A stretch of 29,664 nt of DNA, from the NCBI GenBank assembly GCA_039812645.1, contig JBDIAV010000030.1:1-29664 (forward strand). The letters are read 5' to 3'. Shown one piece after another: positions 7,580-15,683 of the stretch (its first letter is position 1; each line of letters begins with the position of its first letter). The notes beneath the pieces are model-generated. The model was not told where the DNA came from, did no database searches, and worked only from the letters and a program-made list of their open reading frames with translations. The DNA is from Ancrocorticia sp039812645. Lineage in GTDB: Bacteria > Actinomycetota > Actinomycetes > Actinomycetales > Actinomycetaceae. A program made the position numbers and the translations under genes.

Positions 7580-8254
7580 GTGGATGCGTGGATTGATCTG
7601 ACGAAGCCACTGGATGAGACGACGGCGATTTACGCGGAGGGTCCGTATCGAGATCCGGATTTTGCTGCCGAACTCTGGGCTAGCCATGCCGCGCACGGGT
7701 ACGAGGTGTGGCGGCTCGAACTGGGCACCCAAAGCGGGACCCACATTGACGCGCCCCGCCATTTTGATCTCAACGGGGTGACGATTGATGCCTTGCGACC
7801 GGAGGAATGCATGGGGAGCTATCGTCTCGTGACGGTCGATGACTTATCACCAACGAGCGAGGGGCCCCAGTCGGCAACCGCGATGTGTCATTGGAACGGC
7901 GTGACCGCTCTCGTTCTTGACGCCCGCCCGACGGGTTTGACAAGCTCGCCGCAAGAGCCATCACACAAGACAGCGTCAGCGCCACGGATGCTGACCACGG
8001 AGGCTGTGGAAGCCGTCGCGACGTGCCCCTGCCGATTGATTGTGGTGATCGGCGAACCCTCGGTGGCCCACTCCGATCCGTTTTACTTCCACCGTCGACT
8101 GGCCGAGTGCGGGAAGTTCCTTGTCGAGGACACCCGCGAGGATAGTGGCATCCTGCCACGTGAGGGACAGATTGTTGCGCTGCCAATGCGGTTCACGGGA
8201 CTCAGCGGATCGCCCGTCCGTGTACTTATCCGGGGAACTGACAGCGCGAAATAG
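7580..8254 (+). CDS. cyclase-family metal-dependent hydrolase (kynurenine formamidase-like)
   Basis: The protein matches the cyclase/arylformamidase family (PF04199), cytoplasmic metal-dependent amidases or lactonases with N-formylkynurenine formamidase as the best-known member. The metal-binding motif is clear: LGTQSGTHIDAPRHFD, equal to the family H/Q-x-G-T-H-x-D-x-P-x-H pattern, with Gln in place of the first His. The N-terminus WIDLTKPLDETTAIYAEGP is the usual family opening. I chose the GTG at 7580 because AGGAG lies 7 bases upstream; an in-frame GTG at 7559 would add seven residues but has no such site. The length is 224 residues. No tryptophan-degradation genes are adjacent, so the true substrate is open. 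Confidence 0.8.
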   Translation: MDAWIDLTKPLDETTAIYAEGPYRDPDFAAELWASHAAHGYEVWRLELGTQSGTHIDAPRHFDLNGVTIDALRPEECMGSYRLVTVDDLSPTSEGPQSATAMCHWNGVTALVLDARPTGLTSSPQEPSHKTASAPRMLTTEAVEAVATCPCRLIVVIGEPSVAHSDPFYFHRRLAECGKFLVEDTREDSGILPREGQIVALPMRFTGLSGSPVRVLIRGTDSAK

Positions 8255-8285
8255 ACGGTGCTGACGTGGCGGCTCTGAGGAGGCG

Positions 8286-8298
8286 GGCGCCGTCGTCG
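8286..8298 (+). repeat. copy of a recurrent 13-base word in an intergenic region
   Basis: GGCGCCGTCGTCG lies in the 110-base gap between the convergent cyclase-family and DedA genes and is followed by TTCAAAAA. Identical copies on the same strand lie at 1392-1404, 11514-11526, 23160-23172 and 29102-29114. A near copy (TGCCGTCGTCGTTCAA) lies at about 28149. Confidence 0.6.
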
Positions 8299-8364
8299 TT
8301 CAAAAATCGAATCAGCGATAAAAATGGGCCAGCAGGCTTATAACCCACTGGCGCACTCACCACG

Positions 8365-9027
8365 TCACTTCTGGGTGGGGGAAGCTTCCACAAGGACGGC
8401 TGCGGCTGCCGCCTGCTTCTTCGCCTTGGCGCGCTTCTGAAGGATGCTGATGATGACGGGGATAACCGATACCGCCACGATGACGATGGCGAGCAGTTCG
8501 ATATTCTTGGCAATGCCAGGGATACCGCCCAGCAACGTACCCACAAGAACCATGGACGTCACCCAGGCGAACGCTCCGAGAGTATTCCACACGATGAAGT
8601 GCTTGTAAGGCATTTTGGCGGTGCCTGCGGCGACTGGGATATAGGTGCGAACGATCGGAACGAAACGCCCAAGAACAAGGGCCAAGGCGCCGTATTTCTT
8701 GAAGAAGTCCGTCGCTTCGTCAAGATGCTCGGTACGGAGAATACGTGCGTCTGGCTTGAAGAAACGAGGACCGAACGAATGCCCGATATGGTATCCGACC
8801 TGATCTCCGGCGAAAGCTGCAATGAAAGCAACGGCCCAGATCTCCCAGGGTGTAATGCCAAGGTTTGAAGCGAGAATTGCGGCGGTGACCAGCAACGAAT
8901 CTCCGGGCAGGAAGGGGAATAGCACACCCGATTCGATGAAAACGACGACGGCGATGCCTGCAAGCGCCCATGGGCCGAAGGACTGAAGAAGTGCTTCAGC
9001 ATTAAGGAGATTGTGTAGGAAGTCCAC
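8365..9027 (-). CDS. DedA-family integral membrane protein
   Basis: A polytopic inner-membrane protein of the DedA/VTT (SNARE-associated) family, thought to flip polyprenyl-phosphate or phospholipid carriers and to help maintain membrane homeostasis. Family motifs are visible: VVVFIESGVLFPFLPGDSLL (re-entrant segment), GDQVGYHIG and LGRFVPIVRTYIPVAAG, whose Arg residues are functionally important in homologues. About five hydrophobic segments are seen over 220 residues, the normal length. The C-terminal tail is cytoplasmic-looking and Lys/Ala-rich. The start is the GTG at 9027, preceded by GAGAG. The gene faces the iron operon divergently across a 309-base gap. Confidence 0.9.
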   Translation of the reverse strand: MDFLHNLLNAEALLQSFGPWALAGIAVVVFIESGVLFPFLPGDSLLVTAAILASNLGITPWEIWAVAFIAAFAGDQVGYHIGHSFGPRFFKPDARILRTEHLDEATDFFKKYGALALVLGRFVPIVRTYIPVAAGTAKMPYKHFIVWNTLGAFAWVTSMVLVGTLLGGIPGIAKNIELLAIVIVAVSVIPVIISILQKRAKAKKQAAAAAVLVEASPTQK

Positions 9028-9260
9028 GTCGCTCTCTTTCTTTCATGACATGTTCCTCCCCAAATCTACTCTTGACGCCAAAAAGTCGGCATAGTCGGAT
9101 TCGTGATTCTGCGCATGATTTTGTGAAAACTCATGGGTGTAAGGCCTGTCGTCGGCTTGGTATGGTGAGGAGATTTTTCGATGACGATCACGTCGGTATG
9201 TCCAGCACCACAGCTCAGAGGAGCGTCTGGCGTTGCGGTGGACAAGTTCGTCTCCTAGGG

Positions 9261-9279
9261 TTAGGGGCGCCTTACCTAA
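9261..9279 (+). promoter_or_regulatory. iron box (IdeR/DtxR operator) before the siderophore operon
   Basis: The 19 bases here match the DtxR/IdeR consensus (TTAGG-N9-CCTAA) at 15 of 19 positions, with both five-base arms perfect. The box lies 57 bases upstream of the binding-protein start, so the operon should be repressed by an iron-loaded DtxR-type regulator. It sits in the 309-base gap 9028-9336. Apart from a possible 25-codon ORF (9181-9258) I see nothing else there. Confidence 0.75.
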
Positions 9280-9336
9280 CACTGTTTGGCCGGGCGTGGT
9301 CCCACCTGCCCGTACCCCACGACGTGGAGAAATAAG

Positions 9337-10374
9337 ATGATGCGCATTCGTCATGCCCTTGCGGCGACCCTTGCCGGCGCTCTGACGCTCGGCCTTGCTG
9401 CCTGCTCCTCCGACGATGCTTCGAGCTCGTCCGAGGGAAGCGGAAATCCCTCGACTGCCACCTTCCCGGTGGAGATCACACACGCACTCGGAACGACGAC
9501 GATCCCGGAGAAGCCCGAGCGCGTGGCCTCCGTCGGATGGGGCAACCAGGATGTGGCTTTGGCCCTGGGCATCGTGCCGGTCGGTACAGACACGCAGGTG
9601 TGGAATTGGACGAACGACGCCGACCCAGGGCTTTACCCGTGGAGCACGGATGCCATCAAGGCGTTGGGCGGTACCGATCCCGTTCTCTTCACCACCTCCG
9701 ATGGCCCCGACTTTGAGGCAATCTCGGACACCAAGCCTGACATCATTTTGGCAGCCCAGTCCGGTTTGGACGAGGAGCAGTACAAGACGCTGAGCGAGAT
9801 CGCTCCTGTCGTGGCCTACCCGGAGATTCCGTGGTACACGCTGTGGCGCGAACAGATCGTTGTTAATGCGGAGGCGCTGGGTCTCAAGACTGAGGGCGAA
9901 GCTCTCGTTGCCGACCTGGAGAAGCAAATTTCCGATGCCACCGCTGATGCGGAGGCCATCAAGGGAAAGAAGGCAGCCTTCCTCTTCATGAACGCTGCTG
10001 ACCTCTCAACTGTCTCGCTGTACACCAGCGGTGATGGCCGTACCGCGTTCCTTGAGGATCTCGGCTTTGAGCTGCCCGATGTTGCCGTGGAAGCCTCTAA
10101 GAGCGGCTCCTTCTACCTCGACATCTCCGCCGAGAATGCGGACAAGCTTGCTGATCTGGATGTCATCGTGGCCTACGGCGGCGACGAGCTCCTCAAGGCT
10201 CTGCAGGCTGATCCGCTGTGGAGCACCCTTCCCGCGGTGAAGAACGGCGCCGTTGTGGCCGTCGGTGAAGGTGACGCCTTCAGCGCCGCGGTCACACCCA
10301 CCGCGCTGTCCATCCCGTGGGTTCTCGATGACTACGTGGCGAAGCTGAACGACGCCGCAGCCAAGGTCAAGTGA
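9337..10374 (+). CDS. iron-siderophore ABC transporter substrate-binding lipoprotein
   Basis: A cell-surface lipoprotein that captures ferric siderophore and delivers it to the permease encoded downstream. The N-terminus is a classic lipoprotein signal peptide: MMRIRHALA, a hydrophobic core and lipobox LAAC with the acylated Cys at residue 23, then a Ser/Asp-rich linker. The mature part has the FecB/FepB helical-backbone binding fold, with PERVASVGWGNQDVALALG early, a KPDIILAAQSGLDEEQY segment, and an IPWVLDDYVAKL C-terminus. Length is 345 residues. GGAGA lies 6 bases before the ATG at 9337 (a second ATG follows at 9340). Its stop overlaps the start of the first permease. Confidence 0.92.
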   Translation: MMRIRHALAATLAGALTLGLAACSSDDASSSSEGSGNPSTATFPVEITHALGTTTIPEKPERVASVGWGNQDVALALGIVPVGTDTQVWNWTNDADPGLYPWSTDAIKALGGTDPVLFTTSDGPDFEAISDTKPDIILAAQSGLDEEQYKTLSEIAPVVAYPEIPWYTLWREQIVVNAEALGLKTEGEALVADLEKQISDATADAEAIKGKKAAFLFMNAADLSTVSLYTSGDGRTAFLEDLGFELPDVAVEASKSGSFYLDISAENADKLADLDVIVAYGGDELLKALQADPLWSTLPAVKNGAVVAVGEGDAFSAAVTPTALSIPWVLDDYVAKLNDAAAKVK

Positions 10375-11423
10375 GCACAGTAACGCTCGAGCAGCGCCGC
10401 GCGCCCGCTTCGGTGGGGGCGCGGCGCCATCTGGCGCTCATCGGGCTTGCCCTTCTTGCGGTGGCTGGCGCTGTGATGCTCTCGCTCGCCTTCGGCTCGC
10501 GCTCCGTCACCATGGACGAGATCTCGCAGGGGATTGTCGCCTGGTTACAGGGCAAAGATGCCACGGACATTGGGGCGATCGCCGTGCAACGGCGCATCCC
10601 GCGCACCGTCCTAGCCCTCATGGCCGGGGCCGCCCTCGCCATCTCCGGTGCCCTCATGCAGGCCATCACCCGCAACCCGATTGCCGACCCCGGCATCCTT
10701 GGCGTGAACACCGGCGCCTCCCTCTTCGTCGTGTGCGGCATTGCCTTTCTCGGCATCTCCTCGCCCTTCCAGTACCTGATTCTCGCCCTCCTGGGCGCCA
10801 CTGTCACGGCATTCTTTGTGTACCTGGTGGGCTCAGTGGGCGCTGGCGGTGCCACTCCCATCAAACTTGCACTGGCCGGCGCCGCGACTGCTGCGGCGCT
10901 CTCCTCGCTGGTTAGCGCGATCTTGCTCCCGCGTGCGAACGCCATGAACGAATTCCGTTTTTGGCAGGTGGGCGGGGTAGCGGGCGCCAACTGGCACACC
11001 ATGGCCACTGTTGCGCCGCTTATTCTTCTGGCAACCGCCGTCGCTTTTGCCATGGCCGGGTCTCTTAACGCCCTGCTGTTGGGCGACGACGTCGCCACCG
11101 GCCTCGGAGTGCGCGTCGCACCCACTCGCGCCATCGCCGCGCTCGCGGGAGTGGCCCTGTGTGCCGCTGTTACCGCAGTTGCCGGTCCCATTGGTTTCGT
11201 GGGTCTCATGGTTCCGCACGTGGTTCGCTTGCTTGCCGGTCCGGACCAGCGTTGGCTTTTGCCACTCTCGGCACTGGGCGGTGCCGTGCTCCTCACCCTC
11301 GCGGACACCGCGGGCCGAGTCATTGGATACCCCGGCGAGACCGAAGCGGGTATCGTCACCGCCTTTCTCGGCGCCCCCGTCCTCGTCATCATCGCCCGTC
11401 GAACACGAATGAGAGCTCTGTGA
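10371..11423 (+). CDS. FecCD-family iron-siderophore ABC permease, first subunit (FepD-like)
   Basis: An integral membrane permease subunit of the BtuC/FecCD family (350 residues, about ten hydrophobic helices). Diagnostic stretches are RIPRTVLALMAGAALAISGA, then LMQAITRNPIADPGILGVN and PIGFVGLMVPHVVRLLAGPD; the last is the cytoplasmic loop that docks on the ATPase. It should form a heterodimer with the next product. The GTG start at 10371 overlaps the preceding stop (GTGA), so the two are translationally coupled. GC content is visibly higher than in the 1-5 kb region. Confidence 0.92.
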   Translation: MSTVTLEQRRAPASVGARRHLALIGLALLAVAGAVMLSLAFGSRSVTMDEISQGIVAWLQGKDATDIGAIAVQRRIPRTVLALMAGAALAISGALMQAITRNPIADPGILGVNTGASLFVVCGIAFLGISSPFQYLILALLGATVTAFFVYLVGSVGAGGATPIKLALAGAATAAALSSLVSAILLPRANAMNEFRFWQVGGVAGANWHTMATVAPLILLATAVAFAMAGSLNALLLGDDVATGLGVRVAPTRAIAALAGVALCAAVTAVAGPIGFVGLMVPHVVRLLAGPDQRWLLPLSALGGAVLLTLADTAGRVIGYPGETEAGIVTAFLGAPVLVIIARRTRMRAL

Positions 11424-12514
11424 TGGCCACAACCGCTCCTCTACACACCGCCGTCGGCGAAGCATCCACCCCGGCCAGCGTCTACGCGACTCAGCTGGAG
11501 AAGGTGACGGCAGGGCGCCGTCGTCGTACCCGCCGTAGCCGCATTGCCATCGCCGGGCTGCTCACCCTCCTTGTTGTACTGCTGGCCGCCATGGTGATGC
11601 TCGGCAACACCATCTATCCGCTGCGCGACGTGCTAGCCGTCATTGCCGGGCAGGATGTTCCCGGTGCCTCTTTTGCCGTGGGCACGCTGCGCATTCCGCG
11701 CGCGCTCACCGGCGCTCTCGCCGGTATTGCATTTGGCATTGCCGGAACCACCTTCCAGACCATGCTGCGTAACCCCTTGGCCAGCCCGGATGTCATTGGC
11801 ATTACCTCGGGCGCGAGCGCCGCAGCCATGCTTGCCCTCGTGGGTCTGCACTGGAGCGCCTCCACCACGATGCTGCTCGCGCTGGCGGCCGGAGTCACGA
11901 CGGCGGCCGTCATTTACCTCATGGCGCGCAGCGGCGAATCCACCGGCGGGCGCCTTATTCTCATCGGCATTGGAATTGGCGCCATGCTCGACGCCGTCGT
12001 CTCCTACCTCGTACAACGCGCCGCCGAATGGGACGTGGCTGTGGCCATGCGCTGGCTCACCGGAAGCCTCAACGGTGCCCGTATCGAGGCTATTGGTCCG
12101 CTGGCGATCGCGGTGGCGGTCCTGCTTCCGCTTGTTCTTTTCCTGTCGCGTGATCTCACTGCCCTCGAGCTGGGGGATGCCTCGGCCACCGCACTCGGTG
12201 TCCGGGTAGATCGATCCCGCGTGTTGCTCATCCTCGCCGCTGTGGCCCTCGCCTGTTTCGCAACGGCGACGACGGGGCCGATCGCCTTCGTGGCCTTCCT
12301 TGCCGGGCCCATCGCCTCGCGTTTTGTGGGGCCCGGAACGTCGCTGGTGATCCCGGCTGCTCTCACCGGCGCGTGCCTGGTGCTCGCAGCGGATTTGCTG
12401 GGCCAGTTCGCCTTTGACACCAAGTTTCCGGTGGGAGTCATCACCGGTATTCTTGGCGCCCCCTACTTGCTCTTCCTTCTCGTTCGTACCAGCCGCCTCG
12501 GAGGTTCCTCATGA
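11423..12514 (+). CDS. FecCD-family iron-siderophore ABC permease, second subunit (FepG-like)
   Basis: Partner permease of the FecCD family, 363 residues. The N-terminal cytoplasmic tail is basic (GRRRRTRRSR at about residues 31-40) and is followed by about ten hydrophobic helices. Family blocks are RIPRALTGALAGIAFGIAGT, TMLRNPLASPDVIGITSGAS and GPIAFVAFLAGPIASRFVG. The ATG at 11423 shares a base with the upstream stop (TGATG), so an earlier in-frame ATG inside the previous gene is unlikely to be used. One copy of the 13-base word GGCGCCGTCGTCG falls in the basic tail. Confidence 0.92.
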   Translation: MATTAPLHTAVGEASTPASVYATQLEKVTAGRRRRTRRSRIAIAGLLTLLVVLLAAMVMLGNTIYPLRDVLAVIAGQDVPGASFAVGTLRIPRALTGALAGIAFGIAGTTFQTMLRNPLASPDVIGITSGASAAAMLALVGLHWSASTTMLLALAAGVTTAAVIYLMARSGESTGGRLILIGIGIGAMLDAVVSYLVQRAAEWDVAVAMRWLTGSLNGARIEAIGPLAIAVAVLLPLVLFLSRDLTALELGDASATALGVRVDRSRVLLILAAVALACFATATTGPIAFVAFLAGPIASRFVGPGTSLVIPAALTGACLVLAADLLGQFAFDTKFPVGVITGILGAPYLLFLLVRTSRLGGSS

Positions 12515-13332
12515 CCGCTGATCATCTTCTCCAAGCAGATGCCCTCGTCTCAGGATACGGCGGCAGGGCCATCGTTAAGGGCGTGGATCTGGAAATTCCG
12601 GCGGGTCAGGTCAGCGTCATCGTGGGCGCGAACGCCTGTGGTAAATCCACGCTTCTCAAGACGCTCTCGCGTCTGCTTCCGCCGCAGAGCGGTTCCGTAC
12701 TGCTCGATGGTCAACGCATTGATCAGGTACCCACTAAGGAACTCGCGCGTACACTCGGCCTACTTCCGCAGCAGCCGATCGCCCCGGAGGGCATCGCCGT
12801 GGCGGACCTTGTGGGTCGTGGCCGCCACCCGCACCAGAAGTTGTTTCGCTCGTGGACCAAGGAGGATGACCGCGCGGTCACCGAGGCTCTCATCGCCACG
12901 CGCGTTGCGGATCTCGCCAATCGCTCCGTTGACGAACTCTCCGGTGGCCAGCGCCAGCGCGTGTGGATTGCCATGGCACTCGCCCAGGAAACGGACGTGC
13001 TCCTCCTTGACGAGCCCACCACCTTCCTTGACGTCACTCACCAGGTGGAGGTCCTTGACCTGCTGACGGACCTCAACCAGTCCCGCGGCACCACGATTGT
13101 CATGGTGCTGCACGATATCAACTTGGCCGCTCGCTACGCCGACTACCTGTTCGCCGTGCGCCAGGGGGAGCTGATTGCTCACGGTGCGCCCAGAGAGATC
13201 CTGACACGAGAGCTGGTCAAGGACGTTTTTGGCCTAGACGCCGTCATTATCACCGATCCTGTCTCCGGCGCGCCTCTCGTGCTTCCCAAGGGTCGCCACC
13301 ACGTCACCAGCCCAGAATTCGCCGGCGTGTAA
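12511..13332 (+). CDS. iron-siderophore ABC transporter ATP-binding protein (FepC-like)
   Basis: Cytoplasmic ATPase that powers the FecCD permease pair. It has Walker A GANACGKST (residues 39-47), a Q-loop at LLPQQP, the signature LSGGQRQR (143-150), Walker B VLLLDEPT (163-170) and the switch His in VLHDIN (201). The 273 residues are normal for FepC/FhuC proteins. The Ala-Cys within Walker A (NACGKS) is common in this subfamily. The ATG overlaps the previous stop as ATGA, continuing the translational coupling of the operon. Confidence 0.94.
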   Translation: MTADHLLQADALVSGYGGRAIVKGVDLEIPAGQVSVIVGANACGKSTLLKTLSRLLPPQSGSVLLDGQRIDQVPTKELARTLGLLPQQPIAPEGIAVADLVGRGRHPHQKLFRSWTKEDDRAVTEALIATRVADLANRSVDELSGGQRQRVWIAMALAQETDVLLLDEPTTFLDVTHQVEVLDLLTDLNQSRGTTIVMVLHDINLAARYADYLFAVRQGELIAHGAPREILTRELVKDVFGLDAVIITDPVSGAPLVLPKGRHHVTSPEFAGV

Positions 13333-13374
13333 CGCCTTTTCTCACGGGAGCGGTACCGTCTCTTTCAGGGTCGA

Positions 13375-14328
13375 GTGTTCACTGATCTCCCAACGCCACT
13401 TCCACAATCAACGCCCGTTCCACTCTCGAGGTACCCCATGGACATCTTCCCCGCCCGCGTTCGCCGCATCACCGACATCACGCCGCATATGCGCCGTTTT
13501 ACGGTCACTGGTGAGCAGCTCGCTCGTTATGGCGATCCCGGCTACGACCAGCGCATCAAGGTGGTGTTCCCAACGGAAACCGCGAGCCTCGACTCCATGC
13601 CGACCGGACCTAACTGGTACATGGACTGGCGAGCGCTTGACCCGGAGACCCGCCCTCCCTTCCGCACCTACACCACACGCGCGGTGCGTCATGAGGATCT
13701 AGAAGTTGACGTGGACATGGTGGCCCACGACGTTCAGGGCCCGGCATCGCGCTGGATCCGTGACGCCGTCGTCGGCGATGATCTCCTTATCGTCGCGCCC
13801 TCCATCGAGGATGAGCCCCCGCATCTCGGCATTGACTTCGTGCCTCCCGCGCAGGTCGGCAATTTCTTGCTTGTGGGTGATGAAACCGCAGCTCCGGCCA
13901 TCGCGGTGATTCTGGAGCAACTTCCGCGCAACGCCCAGGGAGTGGTTGTTGTCGAATTTCCCGACGACGCCGATGCGCCGTACATTCCTGAACACCCCGG
14001 TTTTGCGCGGTATATCGCGGGTCGCACCGACGGGCAGCGCCATGCGTTCCTGGAACGCACAGTCCGTGAGATTCTGCCCGAGTTGTGCCCCGTGGGCCGT
14101 GGCTCCGAGGTGGAGGAAGTGGACATTGACGAGGACCTGCTGTGGGAAGTCCCGCGTACGGCCAAGGGTGGGGCTGCGCTAAAGTCTGCACCGCTCTACG
14201 CGTGGCTGGCAGGCGAGGCGAGTGCCATCAAGTCGCTGCGTCGTTTCCTGGTGTCTGAGCACGGGGTGGACCGCCGCGCCGTCGCTTTTATGGGTTACTG
14301 GCGCCTCGGTAAGGCAGAGGGAAACTGA
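13375..14328 (+). CDS. siderophore-interacting protein (ViuB/SIP flavoreductase family)
   Basis: A cytoplasmic FAD-dependent ferric-siderophore reductase that releases iron after import. The FAD-binding domain covers roughly the first 150 residues, with PHMRRFTVTGEQLARYG and the flavin-contacting RTYTTRAVR. The C-terminal SIP domain ends with the family pattern YAWLAGEASAIKSLRRFLV and then GVDRRAVAFMGYWRLG. At 317 residues it is slightly longer than average. The GTG at 13375 is used because SRYPMDIFPARV before the alternative ATG (13438) looks like conserved family sequence. The ATG has its own GAGG six bases upstream, so a 296-residue product is also possible. It lies 42 bases after the ATPase gene. 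Confidence 0.88.
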   Translation: MFTDLPTPLPQSTPVPLSRYPMDIFPARVRRITDITPHMRRFTVTGEQLARYGDPGYDQRIKVVFPTETASLDSMPTGPNWYMDWRALDPETRPPFRTYTTRAVRHEDLEVDVDMVAHDVQGPASRWIRDAVVGDDLLIVAPSIEDEPPHLGIDFVPPAQVGNFLLVGDETAAPAIAVILEQLPRNAQGVVVVEFPDDADAPYIPEHPGFARYIAGRTDGQRHAFLERTVREILPELCPVGRGSEVEEVDIDEDLLWEVPRTAKGGAALKSAPLYAWLAGEASAIKSLRRFLVSEHGVDRRAVAFMGYWRLGKAEGN

Positions 14329-14455
14329 GTTCAGCCGGGTGATGTGCCGCTGCCGTGCGTCGTGCAGGATCGGGCGGAGTCGCATTCACCCAGGTTCTGG
14401 ACAGAGATTGCGGCGAGTTGAGTGTTTGGCCATGAAAAATAGTGCGACGACGTGA

Positions 14456-14461
14456 TACCTT
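14456..14461 (+). promoter_or_regulatory. candidate -10 of a leaderless promoter
   Basis: TACCTT is followed by exactly six bases and then the ATG of the CBS-domain gene at 14468. A TGAAAA hexamer lies 17 bases upstream (14433-14438) as a weak -35. No ribosome-binding site is present before the ATG. Confidence 0.4.
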
Positions 14462-14467
14462 CAATTC

Positions 14468-14887
14468 ATGCGTGTGTCACAGATCATACAAATCAAGGGA
14501 ACCGGCGTTGTTTCATTGCCGCCCACTGCAAGTATCGCCCAACTCGTCGCCATGCTTGCGGATCGCAGAATTGGCGCTATCGTCGTGATGAACGGTGAAA
14601 AGCTGGCAGGCATCGTTTCTGAGCGCGATGTTGTCCGGACCGTTCGCGCTGCCGGTGATTTCTCCAGCCCGGTTTCGGCGATCATGACAGCGGATGTCAC
14701 GACCTGTTCGCCGGACGACGACGTCCAAGAACTCGCGACGGTGATGACGGCGAAGCGCATTCGCCATCTTCCCGTTGTCGATGGCGGCAAGGTGCTTGCG
14801 ATCGTTTCAATTGGCGACATCGTTAAAGCACGTCTCGACGAGCTGGAAGAAGAGCGCGACCATCTGGAGCGTTACATTACCGGCTAA
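14468..14887 (+). CDS. two-CBS-domain protein, 139 aa
   Basis: A stand-alone Bateman module: two CBS repeats and little else. Repeat one spans about residues 8-65 (SIAQLVAMLADRRIGAIVVM then GIVSERDVVRTV) and repeat two about 72-128 (MTADVTTCSPDDDVQELATV then RHLPVVDGGKVLAIVSIGDI). Such proteins bind AMP, ATP or related nucleotides and act as energy or redox sensors for partner proteins. A charged C-terminal helix (LDELEEERDHLERYITG) ends the protein. It is preceded by a leaderless-type promoter and followed by a terminator hairpin, so it is probably monocistronic. Confidence 0.9.
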   Translation: MRVSQIIQIKGTGVVSLPPTASIAQLVAMLADRRIGAIVVMNGEKLAGIVSERDVVRTVRAAGDFSSPVSAIMTADVTTCSPDDDVQELATVMTAKRIRHLPVVDGGKVLAIVSIGDIVKARLDELEEERDHLERYITG

Positions 14888-14949
14888 TAGTTGGGACGAG
14901 GGCTACGAATTCGTCGTCGGTGACGAACGCGTTAGTAACGAATGGAAAA

Positions 14950-14994
14950 CCCCGGTTGTGAGCAGGCAACAGATGGTGCCGCCCGCAACCGGGG
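14950..14994. terminator. bidirectional terminator hairpin
   Basis: CCCCGGTTG (14950-14958) pairs with CAACCGGGG (14986-14994), extendable by two pairs including a G-U. The loop is long. CATTTTAT follows on the + strand, and AAAA precedes the left arm, giving a T-run on the minus strand. It sits between the CBS-domain gene (+) and the DUF1905 gene (-). Confidence 0.65.
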
Positions 14995-15038
14995 CATTTT
15001 ATCTACGGTCGAACAATTACTTCCGGACGAACAGCATG

Positions 15039-15599
15039 TCACTCGATTCCGAGGAGCTTCCCGTTCTTCGACAGCTCGGGATCGGTGCAGGACGAGAGGT
15101 TGAAGCAGCAGGGACGTCGTTTTCCCGCGCGCATCTTCGATAGGCTCACCTCGATACGGCGCTCGCGCGTTTCGGTATTGCGTGTGGCGTTGACCCAACG
15201 CACCCACTCCCAGCGAGCCATAGGTGTGATGCCGGTCCAGGTGTCAGAGAGATCGGTGGCTTCGGTGAGAGCCGCTTCGAAATCTTTTGGCAGGTTGGGT
15301 TCGGGCCATTCCGCACGGGGAGTGATCGTCACGGTCACGGAATCGCCCGAGCTGAGTCCGAGACGTTCGTGGAGGGCGTCGTCGACAGAAATCCAGTGCC
15401 CACGTGCACCATCAGGTTCGACGACGGTCTCAAACGCGATTTCGTTGATGGTTCCGTCAACCGCAACTTGGCCACGAGAGGGAAGTGTGGCGCTGGCTTC
15501 CTGGGGGAGCCGAATAATTGCTCGATCCGCGACGATATCAAGTTCTGACTCAAAGGAGACTGGTAAAGGGGCCTTGCGGGCTGGTGTTGAGGTTGGCAT
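15039..15599 (-). CDS. DUF1905/YdeI-like protein
   Basis: The first 100 residues form a small beta-barrel pattern typical of DUF1905 (IIRLPQEASATLPSRGQVAV, then GHWISVDDALHERLGLSSGD with VTVTITPR). The C-terminal part is the YdeI/OmpD-associated segment: DFEAALTEA then ARWEWVRWVNATRNTETRER and IEVSLSKMRAGKRRPCCFN. Proteins with this pair are widespread in bacteria without a firm biochemical role; YdeI in enterics is linked to antimicrobial peptide resistance. The ATG at 15599 has a strong AGGAGG site. The protein has 186 residues, cytoplasmic by sequence. Confidence 0.8.
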   Translation of the reverse strand: MPTSTPARKAPLPVSFESELDIVADRAIIRLPQEASATLPSRGQVAVDGTINEIAFETVVEPDGARGHWISVDDALHERLGLSSGDSVTVTITPRAEWPEPNLPKDFEAALTEATDLSDTWTGITPMARWEWVRWVNATRNTETRERRIEVSLSKMRAGKRRPCCFNLSSCTDPELSKNGKLLGIE

Positions 15600-15683
15600 T
15601 GTTCCTCCTGGGACTGTGGACTAATTCAAGACTAGCCGTTCAACACCGAGGTGTAACCGGTGGAGTTGTTGGCTGCCGACCGT

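Noticed and set aside
9043..9927. 294-codon minus-strand frame across the iron box and lipoprotein gene
   Set aside because: It overlaps the signal peptide and regulatory box of a convincing + strand gene and shows no protein-like motif.
10367..11392. 341-codon minus-strand frame opposite the first FecCD permease
   Set aside because: High GC creates long antisense frames; the product is a low-complexity Ala/Thr/Pro/Arg string, while the + strand encodes a clear permease.
14329..14467. Possible terminator after the siderophore operon (GGGTGA near 14339, TCACCC near 14387)
   Set aside because: Only a six-base stem with a long loop and no T-run; too weak to call.
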